This document shows, piece by piece, positions 30,477-37,815 of a stretch of DNA of 64,000 bases. This DNA comes from an uncultured Eubacteriales bacterium (lineage in GTDB: Bacteria; Bacillota; Clostridia; Oscillospirales; CAG-272). The notes beneath the pieces are model-generated. The model was not told where the DNA came from. It made no database searches and was given only the letters and a program-made list of their open reading frames with translations. The first letter of the stretch is position 1. Every line of letters begins with the position of its first letter. The stretch covers positions 23,184-87,183 of the forward strand of contig CAKXXW010000006.1 of the NCBI GenBank assembly GCA_934378145.1. The letters are read 5' to 3'. The translations under genes were made by a program, and so were the position numbers.

Positions 30477-32196
30477 ATTTTTTATAAGCCGCGATCGAGG
30501 CTTTATATGCCTCAAGGAGTGCGGGAGCGTGTTCTTTGTCGGCGGAGGAGACGAGGTAGTAGAATTTGATCTTCGGCTCGGTGCCGGACGGGCGGGCAAC
30601 GACGACATCGCCGTTATCGAGCCTGAAATACATCACATTCGATTCGGGAAGCCCCGTCGGGGTCTTTTTGCCGGTCGCGGTGTCGGTGAATTCGCCCTTG
30701 AGATAATCTCCGACCGTTTCGACGCTTACGCCGCCGAGCGCCTTCGGGGGATCTTCGCGAAGCTCTTCCATGATCGCCCTTATCTTTTCGGCACCGTCAA
30801 GTCCCTCGATGTAAAGCTCGTCGGTCGATTCGAGCGAGTAGCCCGTCTTTGCCCACAGAGCCTCGAGCGCGTCGATAAGGGTCATACCCTTGAGCTTGTA
30901 GTAAGCCGTCATTTCGCAGACGAGCATCGCGGCGACGACTCCGTCCTTATCGCGGGAGTAGGTGCCTTTCATATAGCCGTAGCTTTCCTCGAAGCCGAAG
31001 ACAAATGTTCCGTGTCCCGCGGCTTCACGCTTTTTGATGACCTCGGCTATGAATTTGAAGCCGGTGAGGACATTGTAAAGCTCGATCCCGTGTGCGCGGC
31101 AGATGCGGGTGACAAGCTCGGTCGAGACTATCGTCTTGACTGCGTAAGGCTCCGGCGGCATCGTGCCGGTCTCCTCATACGCCGTGAGGATATAGTCGAG
31201 CAGGAGCGCGCCCATCTGGTTGCCCGTTATCGGGACGAAGCTGCCGTCTTTTGCCCTTGCCACGGCGCCCATTCTGTCGGCATCGGGGTCGTTTGCGAAC
31301 ATAAGGTCACTGCCGACCTTGTTTGCAAGTTCGATACCGAGGCGGAGCGTCTCAAGGTATTCGGGATTCGGCTTTTTCACGGTCGGGAAGGTGCCGTCGG
31401 GCTTTGCCTGTTCGGGGACTACATAGAAATTTTTCAGACCGAGTCTGCGAAGAAGCTCGGGGACGAGCTTATATCCCGTTCCGTGGAGCGGGGAATATAC
31501 TATTTTGAGGTTGTCGGCATCCGCCGAAATGACGCCGGGGTTGACCGCCTCGGCTCTCACGGCGGCAAGGTACGCCTCGTCCATATCCTCTCCGAGGAAA
31601 GTTATAAGTTCCTCTTTCACAGCCGCGTCAAAGTCGGTGTATTTCACATCTGCGAAGATGTCGGTCGCGTCGATCTCTGCCTTTACCGAGTCGGCGTCCT
31701 CCAGCGAGAGCTGTGCGCCGTCTTCCCAATAAGCCTTATAGCCGTTGTATTCTTTCGGGTTATGGGAGGCTGTGATGTTCACGCCTGCCGTGCAGCCGAG
31801 CTGTCTTAATGCAAAGGAAAGCTCGGGGGTCGGCTGAATGTCGCGGAACATATAGACCTTTATTCCGTTCGCCGCGAGGACACGGGCAACGGTCTTTGCG
31901 AAAAGCTCGGAATTTATGCGGCTGTCGCGTCCGACCACGACGCCTCCGTTTGCCTTCTTGCATCTGAGAATATGATTTGCAAGTCCCTGCGTCGCCTGCG
32001 CAACGGTATGGACATTCATCGCGTTCATTCCGGTCTTCATCATACCGCGAAGTCCGCCGGTGCCGAAATTAAGACCGAATGAGAAGCGCTCGCGTATCTC
32101 GCGGTCGTCGCCGGATATTGCTTTCAGTTCGGCTTTTTCCTCTGCCGAAAGGCTGTCGGAGGCAAGCCATTTTTCGTAATTTTCAAGGTAAGACAA
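30475..32196 (-). CDS. Phosphoglucomutase/phosphomannomutase
   Basis: A 573-residue alpha-D-phosphohexomutase that interconverts hexose 1- and 6-phosphates. Motifs: FGTGGLRGMMKTGMNAMNVH, catalytic phosphoserine loop GVNITASHNPKEYNGYKAYW, metal-binding FANDPDADRMGAVA, sugar-binding GFEESYGYM and phosphate-binding ARPSGTEPKIKFY. Length matches the larger PGM2-like Bacillota type. The start is taken as TTG at 32196, giving MSYLENYEKW; AGGAGAG lies upstream and the TSCPD gene stop is two bases before. The longer frame would overlap that gene. It could supply glucose-1-phosphate for glycogen or surface polysaccharide synthesis. Confidence 0.93.
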   Translation of the reverse strand: MSYLENYEKWLASDSLSAEEKAELKAISGDDREIRERFSFGLNFGTGGLRGMMKTGMNAMNVHTVAQATQGLANHILRCKKANGGVVVGRDSRINSELFAKTVARVLAANGIKVYMFRDIQPTPELSFALRQLGCTAGVNITASHNPKEYNGYKAYWEDGAQLSLEDADSVKAEIDATDIFADVKYTDFDAAVKEELITFLGEDMDEAYLAAVRAEAVNPGVISADADNLKIVYSPLHGTGYKLVPELLRRLGLKNFYVVPEQAKPDGTFPTVKKPNPEYLETLRLGIELANKVGSDLMFANDPDADRMGAVARAKDGSFVPITGNQMGALLLDYILTAYEETGTMPPEPYAVKTIVSTELVTRICRAHGIELYNVLTGFKFIAEVIKKREAAGHGTFVFGFEESYGYMKGTYSRDKDGVVAAMLVCEMTAYYKLKGMTLIDALEALWAKTGYSLESTDELYIEGLDGAEKIRAIMEELREDPPKALGGVSVETVGDYLKGEFTDTATGKKTPTGLPESNVMYFRLDNGDVVVARPSGTEPKIKFYYLVSSADKEHAPALLEAYKASIAAYKK

Positions 32197-32198
32197 GG

Positions 32199-32468
32199 TC
32201 AGACACTCTCCTTTTTGCTGTTTTTGTACTGCTTGAGCGCTCGGGCGAGCTGATCGGGGCAGGAGGTAGCCTTTGCGCCGCAACGGATACCCTCAAGACG
32301 GTTTATAATGTCGTCGATCTTCATTCCGCGGGCAAGCCCAGCGACTCCCTGTGTGTTGCCCGAGCATCCGCCGAGAAACTTCACATCGGTGACGATGCCG
32401 TCCTCGATCTCTATGTCTATCTTTCTCGAACAGGTACCCGAAGTAGTATATGTGATATGATCCTTCAT
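32199..32468 (-). CDS. TSCPD domain protein (TIGR03905 type)
   Basis: An 89-residue single-domain protein with the TSCPD signature: YTTSGTCSRKIDIEIEDGIV, KFLGGCSGNTQGVAGLARGM and IRCGAKATSCPDQLARAL. The domain is also found at the C-terminus of class II ribonucleotide reductases; the stand-alone form has no assigned function but has conserved cysteines suited to metal or redox work. It lies two bases upstream of the phosphohexomutase start and 16 bases after the PheA-like gene. Confidence 0.92.
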   Translation of the reverse strand: MKDHITYTTSGTCSRKIDIEIEDGIVTDVKFLGGCSGNTQGVAGLARGMKIDDIINRLEGIRCGAKATSCPDQLARALKQYKNSKKESV

Positions 32469-32484
32469 TATTATATCTCCTTTT

Positions 32485-33372
32485 TTATCTTATCATCCGA
32501 TAGATGCCTATCGGGGTGTATTGCGGGAAGACTGCGGTCATATAGAGCAGAAAAGTTCCGATCTCGGCACCCTCAGCCGAGAAGACGGGGCTGAAGGTCA
32601 CGCCTTCGCCGACAGAGGAAAAACCGAACGAGTCGATCCTTTGCAGTTCCATACCGCATGTTTCGGCGGCGCGGAACATTTCGGTGAGGCTCTGTCCTCC
32701 GCCCGGGGTGACGAAAAGCTCGAGAGAGGTCGGCTCTCCGAATGGCGTTTCGGGATACGGGATGCTCTTTCCGGCGAGCGCAAAAAGCGTTTTTTCACCT
32801 TCGTCGGCTCCGACAGAGCAGGCAAGAACGATCTTCAGCTCATACCTGTTTATCAGTTCGTAGAATACCGGCAGCCGTCCGTCCCTTCCGTTGCTTATCG
32901 GGATGATCCCGTAATCGAGCCGTCCGGAGTAGATATCCTCGCACATGGCGTCAAAGCTCTGCGCCGTCTCCCTTTCGCAGGAAGGCAAGAGTCCCGAAAA
33001 TATCTCCGCCGCCCGCTCGGAATATTCGTTTTTGAGGTAGCCTAAAGCTGTTTTTTCCGAGCTGCGGTCATCCGAGCCGAAAAAGATCGACCTTTTGTAG
33101 TCGGCTCTTCCGGGGAAGGCGGCAAGGTATTCACGGCAGAAGGCGGTATGTTCGAGCGCGGCGGAGGCGTTCTGTCTTTCCGCACCGTTCAGAACGGAAA
33201 TGCCCGAAAGCACTGCGGATGCCCGTCCGCCCTTTATCTTTGACAGATGAAGGACAAGCTCGTGTATCTCCGCCTCTCTCTGCCGCGTCAGAGTCTCCTC
33301 GCGGCGGTCAAGCTCGGACAGCGAGTCAAGTATCGCGTCGATCCCGCGCTCGCCGATAAGTTTTCTTTGCAT
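32485..33372 (-). CDS. PheA-like protein (chorismate mutase/prephenate dehydratase/ACT architecture, degenerate)
   Basis: A 295-residue protein that fits PheA architecture. Residues about 8-48 (LDSLSELDRREETLTRQREA, then LVLHLSKIKGG) resemble a chorismate-mutase helix or coiled coil. A prephenate dehydratase-like domain follows: SIFFGSDDRSSEKTALGYL, then SFDAMCEDIYSGRLDYGIIP ISN and VFYELINRYELKIVLAC. The last 80 residues look like an ACT domain (TSLELFVTPGGGQSLTEMF). At the position of the catalytic Thr-Arg-Phe of true dehydratases the sequence reads KTLF, so the arginine is missing. It is therefore probably not a working dehydratase. It overlaps the htpG stop by one base (TGATG), hence coupled to the chaperone gene. 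The assignment is by pattern only. Confidence 0.6.
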   Translation of the reverse strand: MQRKLIGERGIDAILDSLSELDRREETLTRQREAEIHELVLHLSKIKGGRASAVLSGISVLNGAERQNASAALEHTAFCREYLAAFPGRADYKRSIFFGSDDRSSEKTALGYLKNEYSERAAEIFSGLLPSCERETAQSFDAMCEDIYSGRLDYGIIPISNGRDGRLPVFYELINRYELKIVLACSVGADEGEKTLFALAGKSIPYPETPFGEPTSLELFVTPGGGQSLTEMFRAAETCGMELQRIDSFGFSSVGEGVTFSPVFSAEGAEIGTFLLYMTAVFPQYTPIGIYRMIR

Positions 33373-35249
33373 CAGAGGCTTCCGAGAAGGTCAAAGCTCT
33401 CCGCCATAAATGCGTTCATTTCCTCGGGCGAGAGCTTTTTCTGTGAGAGGAGCGAGAGCTTGTACACATAGGAGGCTATCTTTTCGGCTTTCTCCGCATC
33501 CGTGTCGCAGAGGGAAGAGAGCTTCTTTGTCAGTGCGGCATTTGTGTTGAGCGTCAGGGTCATCGCCATCGGCATGAGCGATTCGCCGCCGTCGCCGGAG
33601 GTCCTTATGCGGTAGAGACGCATCATTTCCTCCATTCTGCGCGATTCCTCGGGGATGCTCAGAAGAGCCGGAACTTTTTCGTCCTTGAGCGGGCAGAAGT
33701 TTACGGTAAGCTCTTTGTTTCCGCTGACCTTTTTGAAAAGTTCGCGGAGTTTTTCATCCTCGGACGATTCTCCGTCACTCTTGAGCGCGTCGGCAAGCTC
33801 GGCGTCGACACGGAGGTATTTCACTCCGCTGTCCGAAAGCTCCTCGCACATCGCGGCGAATTGTGTATCTATTATATGCTCCATAATGGCGACCTTTATG
33901 CCCTCGCCGTTCAGCATCGAGATATACTGCGATTGGAGAGCACGGTCGGTCGTGTAGTAGATCTTGTTCCCGTTCGTGTCTTTCGCCGCCTCAAGGTATT
34001 CGGAAACGGTCATATATGTCCCGTCGGTGATGTGGAGCATTACGGCGTCTTTCACCCTGTCGTAGAATTTCCTGTCGCGCAGGCAGGCATATTCGATAAA
34101 TGTCCTTATATCCTCGAACACGCGCTGATATTCCTCGCGGTCGGTCGATATCATCGAATTCAGCTTGTCGGCGACCTTCTTTACTATATGAGCCGAGAGC
34201 TTCTGCACATAGGTGTTGGTTTGCAGATAGCTCCTTGATACATTCAGAGGAAGCTCGGGGCAGTCAAGCACGCCCTTCAGCATAAGAAGGTAATCGGGAA
34301 GGATCTCCTTTATGTTGTCGGACACGAAGACTTGGTTGTAGTAGAGCTTTACCTGACCCTCTACCGACTCATATTCGTTCGCGATGCGCGGGAAATAGAG
34401 GATGCCCTTGAAGTTAAGAGGATAGTCAACATTCAGGTGGATCCAGAAGAGCGGGTCGTGAAGGTCGGAAAATACCTTGTGATAGAAGTCTTTATATTCC
34501 TCGGGAGTGCATTCCGAGGGATTCTTCAGCCAGAGCGGAGAGATGTCGTTGACAGGTTCCGCTTTTTTCTCTTCATTATTATCACCATTCGCATTGCTGT
34601 CCTCGGAGCCGTCGGAAAGGTATATCTCGACGGGCATAAAGGCGCAGTAGCGGTCAAGGATCGCGCGGATCTTGTGAATGTCAAGGTATTCCTTCTCGTT
34701 CTCGGCGATATGCATTATCACATCGGTGCCGCAGCCCTCGCGCTCACCGGCGGAAAGCTCGTATTCGCCGGCATCGTTGCAGTTCCAGTGTACCGCGGGC
34801 GAACCGTCGAAGGAACACGATTCGACCTCGACGCGGTCGCTGACCATAAATGCCGAGTAGAATCCGAGTCCGAAGTGACCTATGATACCCGACGATGCGG
34901 CGTCCTTCTCGTTTTCGTACTTCTGAATGAAGTCGAGAGCGCCCGAGAGCGCGATGCTGCAAAGGTATTTTTCAAGCTCTTCGGCGTTCATTCCGATGCC
35001 GTTGTCGGATACCTCGAGCGTTCCCGCCTCGCGGTCGACCCTGACATCGATGCGGTAGGGAGCATCGGGCTCTTCCGCATTTCCGAGCGAGACAAGGCGC
35101 TTTCTCTTCGTCACCGCGTCAGCCGCGTTTGAGACTATCTCGCGCAGGAATATATCCTTCTCCGAATAAAGCCATTTTTTGATGATGGGGAATATATGGT
35201 TGGTTTCTACCGATATACCGCCTTTTTTTACTTCTTTCATATCGGACAT
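33372..35249 (-). CDS. htpG: Molecular chaperone HtpG (Hsp90)
   Basis: A 625-residue bacterial Hsp90. The GHKL ATPase domain shows YSEKDIFLREIVSNAADA with the catalytic Glu and ATP-binding Asn, DNGIGMNAEELEKYL and GHFGLGFYSAFMVSDRVEV. The middle domain has LYFPRIANEYESVEGQVKLY, then YYNQVFVSDNIKEILPDYL and VSRSYLQTN with the nucleotide-contacting arginine. A C-terminal dimerisation domain completes it. An acidic insertion (ANGDNNEEKKAEP) lies near residue 225. AGGAG is 11 bases before the ATG. It is first gene of the leftward operon with the PheA-like, TSCPD and phosphohexomutase genes. Confidence 0.97.
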   Translation of the reverse strand: MSDMKEVKKGGISVETNHIFPIIKKWLYSEKDIFLREIVSNAADAVTKRKRLVSLGNAEEPDAPYRIDVRVDREAGTLEVSDNGIGMNAEELEKYLCSIALSGALDFIQKYENEKDAASSGIIGHFGLGFYSAFMVSDRVEVESCSFDGSPAVHWNCNDAGEYELSAGEREGCGTDVIMHIAENEKEYLDIHKIRAILDRYCAFMPVEIYLSDGSEDSNANGDNNEEKKAEPVNDISPLWLKNPSECTPEEYKDFYHKVFSDLHDPLFWIHLNVDYPLNFKGILYFPRIANEYESVEGQVKLYYNQVFVSDNIKEILPDYLLMLKGVLDCPELPLNVSRSYLQTNTYVQKLSAHIVKKVADKLNSMISTDREEYQRVFEDIRTFIEYACLRDRKFYDRVKDAVMLHITDGTYMTVSEYLEAAKDTNGNKIYYTTDRALQSQYISMLNGEGIKVAIMEHIIDTQFAAMCEELSDSGVKYLRVDAELADALKSDGESSEDEKLRELFKKVSGNKELTVNFCPLKDEKVPALLSIPEESRRMEEMMRLYRIRTSGDGGESLMPMAMTLTLNTNAALTKKLSSLCDTDAEKAEKIASYVYKLSLLSQKKLSPEEMNAFMAESFDLLGSL

Positions 35250-35289
35250 AATATAAACATCTCCTGTTTATCCGGCAAACGCCGGAAGA

Positions 35290-36855
35290 TTAGCTTTTGT
35301 TTTTCTTCTTTCTGCGGAAGATCTTATCGAACAGAGCCTTGATACCGTCGACCGTGATACCGACAAGGTTGTGGGGGTGGTTGCCCTTGTTCTGCTCTTT
35401 GTATTCTTTGAGCCGACCGAGAGCCTCGGGGGAATAGTAGTCCTCGATCTCCTGCGAGAGTCCGGCGTCGGCGAGCCTCTTGTCCATTTCGGAGCTTATG
35501 AGCTTTATAACGACGGCGAAGATCGGGATGCCTATAAACATTCCGATGACGCCGAAGTAGCCGCTCATAAGCAGCAGCGCCGTGATCGAGCCGAACGCGG
35601 TCAGACCTGTTCTGTTGCCCGTGATACGGGGCGAGATATAGTTTCCGTTTATCTGGGTGAGTACAATTATTATTGCGACATAGATTATCGTCTTCTTGAT
35701 GTCTCCGCTGAGAAGTACGAGGAAGCCCGCGGGGATCGCACCGAGGAAGGGACCGAAGATAGGCACAAGGTTCATGATCGCGACAAGCACGGCTATCATC
35801 AGCGCGTTCGGTATGCCGACGCAGAGGAAGAGGATATATGCCGCACACCCGAAGATCAGCGATTCGAGCAGCTTGCCCTGAATGAATCTTCCGATCGTTT
35901 CATTGGAATATGAGGCAACTGCGAGTATCCGCTTGCCCTTTTCCTGACCGAAGAGCGCCATTGTCAGCTTTCTCGCCCTTGCGAGCAGGTGGTCCTTGTC
36001 GGCAAGGATGTAGGCTGACATGATAAAGCCGAGCAGTATGTTTACGACGACCTCGACCGCTGCGGTGCTTGATGAGACGATGCTGTCGCCGACTGTTTTG
36101 AGAAGAGCTTCGGAGTCGCTGAAGAATTCCTTGACCCATTTGATTATACCCTCCTTCGTGAAGGAGAAATCAAAGAGGTTTATTGTATCTTCGTAGACCC
36201 TGTTCCCGTTTTCATCGGTTATGAAGGGCGGGTGAGGCTCGCTGCCTTCGGGACCTTCCGTGTCGGTCGCGGGGAGCGCGGAGGTCTCGTTTCCTTCCGT
36301 TACGGTGTCCGCCGGCGCGCTTTGCGTTCCGCCGTTCGGTACGGCTTGTCCCGATCCGTCGGTGACCGGCACCGTACTTTCGGCGGGGTCATCCTCCGAA
36401 TCCTCAAGGAATGGCAGATTGTTTATGAAATCGACTATCGCCTTTTCGGTCTGCGAGATGTATTTCGGCATATTGTCGATGAAGTCCTGGACGCTTATCA
36501 CGGTCTGCTGTATTACTATGAAGAGGATCGCGAAGATCAGCAGAAAGACGGTAAGATATGTGCAGATGAGTGAGAGTATCTTCCGCCATCTGACCGATCT
36601 TATCTTCACGAAGGCTTTTTCAAGGAATATCTTCAGAAGGGGATTGCACAGGTATGCGATGAGGAATCCGTAGAATATCGGCATCACGACGCGCAAAAAA
36701 CGCCCTATCGTCTTTGAAAACGAATCGTAGTTTATGACAAAGATCAGCAGAAGCAGTATGAGCGCGTAAATTATACCGATCTGTATATAGAAGCGGGCGC
36801 TGCGCTTTTGCGGCTTTTTGGTTTCTTTGCCGTCGGGTCTTTGCTCGTTGTTCAT
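35290..36855 (-). CDS. AI-2E family transporter (YtvI/PerM-like)
   Basis: A 521-residue membrane protein of the AI-2E transporter (UPF0118) family. N-terminal helices (YIQIGIIYALILLLLIFVIN, IFYGFLIAYLCNPLLKIFLE) and C-terminal helices (LMIAVLVAIMNLVPIFGPFL, GAIPAGFLVLLSGDIKKTII) match. A long acidic, Ser/Thr/Pro-rich insertion at about residues 150-225 is probably extracytoplasmic. Family members move small molecules or act as Na+/H+ antiporters; the substrate here is unknown. GGAAGGAGAAGGAAG precedes the ATG. It has a cytoplasmic tail ending FRRKKKNKS. Confidence 0.9.
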   Translation of the reverse strand: MNNEQRPDGKETKKPQKRSARFYIQIGIIYALILLLLIFVINYDSFSKTIGRFLRVVMPIFYGFLIAYLCNPLLKIFLEKAFVKIRSVRWRKILSLICTYLTVFLLIFAILFIVIQQTVISVQDFIDNMPKYISQTEKAIVDFINNLPFLEDSEDDPAESTVPVTDGSGQAVPNGGTQSAPADTVTEGNETSALPATDTEGPEGSEPHPPFITDENGNRVYEDTINLFDFSFTKEGIIKWVKEFFSDSEALLKTVGDSIVSSSTAAVEVVVNILLGFIMSAYILADKDHLLARARKLTMALFGQEKGKRILAVASYSNETIGRFIQGKLLESLIFGCAAYILFLCVGIPNALMIAVLVAIMNLVPIFGPFLGAIPAGFLVLLSGDIKKTIIYVAIIIVLTQINGNYISPRITGNRTGLTAFGSITALLLMSGYFGVIGMFIGIPIFAVVIKLISSEMDKRLADAGLSQEIEDYYSPEALGRLKEYKEQNKGNHPHNLVGITVDGIKALFDKIFRRKKKNKS

Positions 36856-36930
36856 CTTCCTTCTCCTTCCGCGAGAGATAATACTTCACCATATATTATA
36901 AACTTTTTTTCTCTGTCCGTCAATAACAAG

Positions 36931-36959
36931 TTGACAAGAGACGGTTATTTTTTTATAAT
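36931..36959 (+). promoter_or_regulatory. Promoter of nrdG
   Basis: TTGACA (36931-36936) and TATAAT (36954-36959) with 17 bases between: both hexamers are perfect consensus. It is 33 bases ahead of the start codon. No NrdR-type box was found here. Confidence 0.88.
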
Positions 36960-36992
36960 GTACAGTAAACGAAGAATAAAAGGCGGTGCGAT

Positions 36993-37685
36993 ATGATTAT
37001 TCACGGATTTCAGAAGCTTACTCTGCTCGATTATCCCGGGCATACGGCGTGTACGGTGTTTTCGGGTGGGTGCAATTTCAGGTGTCCCTTCTGCCACAAT
37101 GCGGGACTTGTGCTGTCTCCGGGACAGTATGATACCGTGGAAGAGGAGGAGATCCTTGCCTTTCTGAAGAAGCGTCGCGGCATCCTTGACGGAGTGTGCA
37201 TCACCGGAGGCGAGCCTCTTCTGAACCCCGATACGGAGGAATTTGCCGCAAAGGTAAAGGCGCTCGGCTACCTTCTGAAGCTCGACACTAACGGGAGCTT
37301 TCCTGAAAGGCTCGAGAATATGGTGAACGCGGGGCTTGTCGACTATGTTGCGATGGACATAAAAAACTGCCTGAAAAAATATCCCCTTACCGTCGGGAAA
37401 GAGGGCTTTGACACCTCACCGGTAGAGCGGAGCGTGGAGTTCCTCCGCGGCGGGAAGGTCGGTTATGAATTCAGGACGACGGTCGTCCGCGAATTCCACA
37501 CCGAGGAGGATATACGGGAGATAGGGAAGTGGCTCGCCGGTGTGCCGAGGTACTTTCTTCAGGCGTTCTCGGACTCGGGCGAGCTTATCGGAGAAGGGCT
37601 TCACGGTTATTCTCCCGAAGAGTATAAAAGACTGCTCTCGGCAGTCCGCGAATATATCCCCTCGGCGGAGCTTCGCGGGGTCTGA
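36993..37685 (+). CDS. nrdG: Anaerobic ribonucleotide reductase activating protein
   Basis: A 230-residue radical-SAM activase that installs the glycyl radical on NrdD. The cluster motif is GGCNFRCPFCHN (CxxxCxxC) at about residues 26-37, followed by the SAM-binding ITGGEPLL and KLDTNGSFPE. Length and start (IIHGFQKLTLLDYPGHTACT) match the NrdG2-type of Clostridia, longer than the E. coli enzyme. GGCGGTG precedes the ATG. It is 130 bases upstream of nrdD but has its own promoter, while the NrdR sites lie between the two genes. Confidence 0.93.
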   Translation: MIIHGFQKLTLLDYPGHTACTVFSGGCNFRCPFCHNAGLVLSPGQYDTVEEEEILAFLKKRRGILDGVCITGGEPLLNPDTEEFAAKVKALGYLLKLDTNGSFPERLENMVNAGLVDYVAMDIKNCLKKYPLTVGKEGFDTSPVERSVEFLRGGKVGYEFRTTVVREFHTEEDIREIGKWLAGVPRYFLQAFSDSGELIGEGLHGYSPEEYKRLLSAVREYIPSAELRGV

Positions 37686-37732
37686 CCGCTATATGTAGTA
37701 AAAACACCAAAATGTAAATCAATATCTTGTGT
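37686..37732 (+). promoter_or_regulatory. Tandem NrdR boxes upstream of nrdD
   Basis: The downstream box AATCAATATCTTGTGT (37717-37732) matches 14 of 16 positions of the NrdR consensus ACACwATATcTwGTGT. The upstream box CCGCTATATGTAGTAA (37686-37701) matches 11 of 16. Their centres are 31 bp apart, three helical turns, as is normal for NrdR pairs. They end 12 bp before the -35 of nrdD. NrdR represses ribonucleotide reductase genes in response to dATP/ATP; its gene is not in the window. Confidence 0.8.
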
Positions 37733-37744
37733 AATATTCCGATA

Positions 37745-37773
37745 TTGACTTAAGCCCGAATGAATGGTACAAT
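37745..37773 (+). promoter_or_regulatory. Promoter of nrdD
   Basis: TTGACT (37745-37750) and TACAAT (37768-37773), spacer 17, ending 42 bases before the nrdD start and immediately downstream of the NrdR boxes. Confidence 0.82.
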
Positions 37774-37815
37774 AATTGTCGCAAGACACGACAATATAAA
37801 ATTCAGAAGGAGTCA

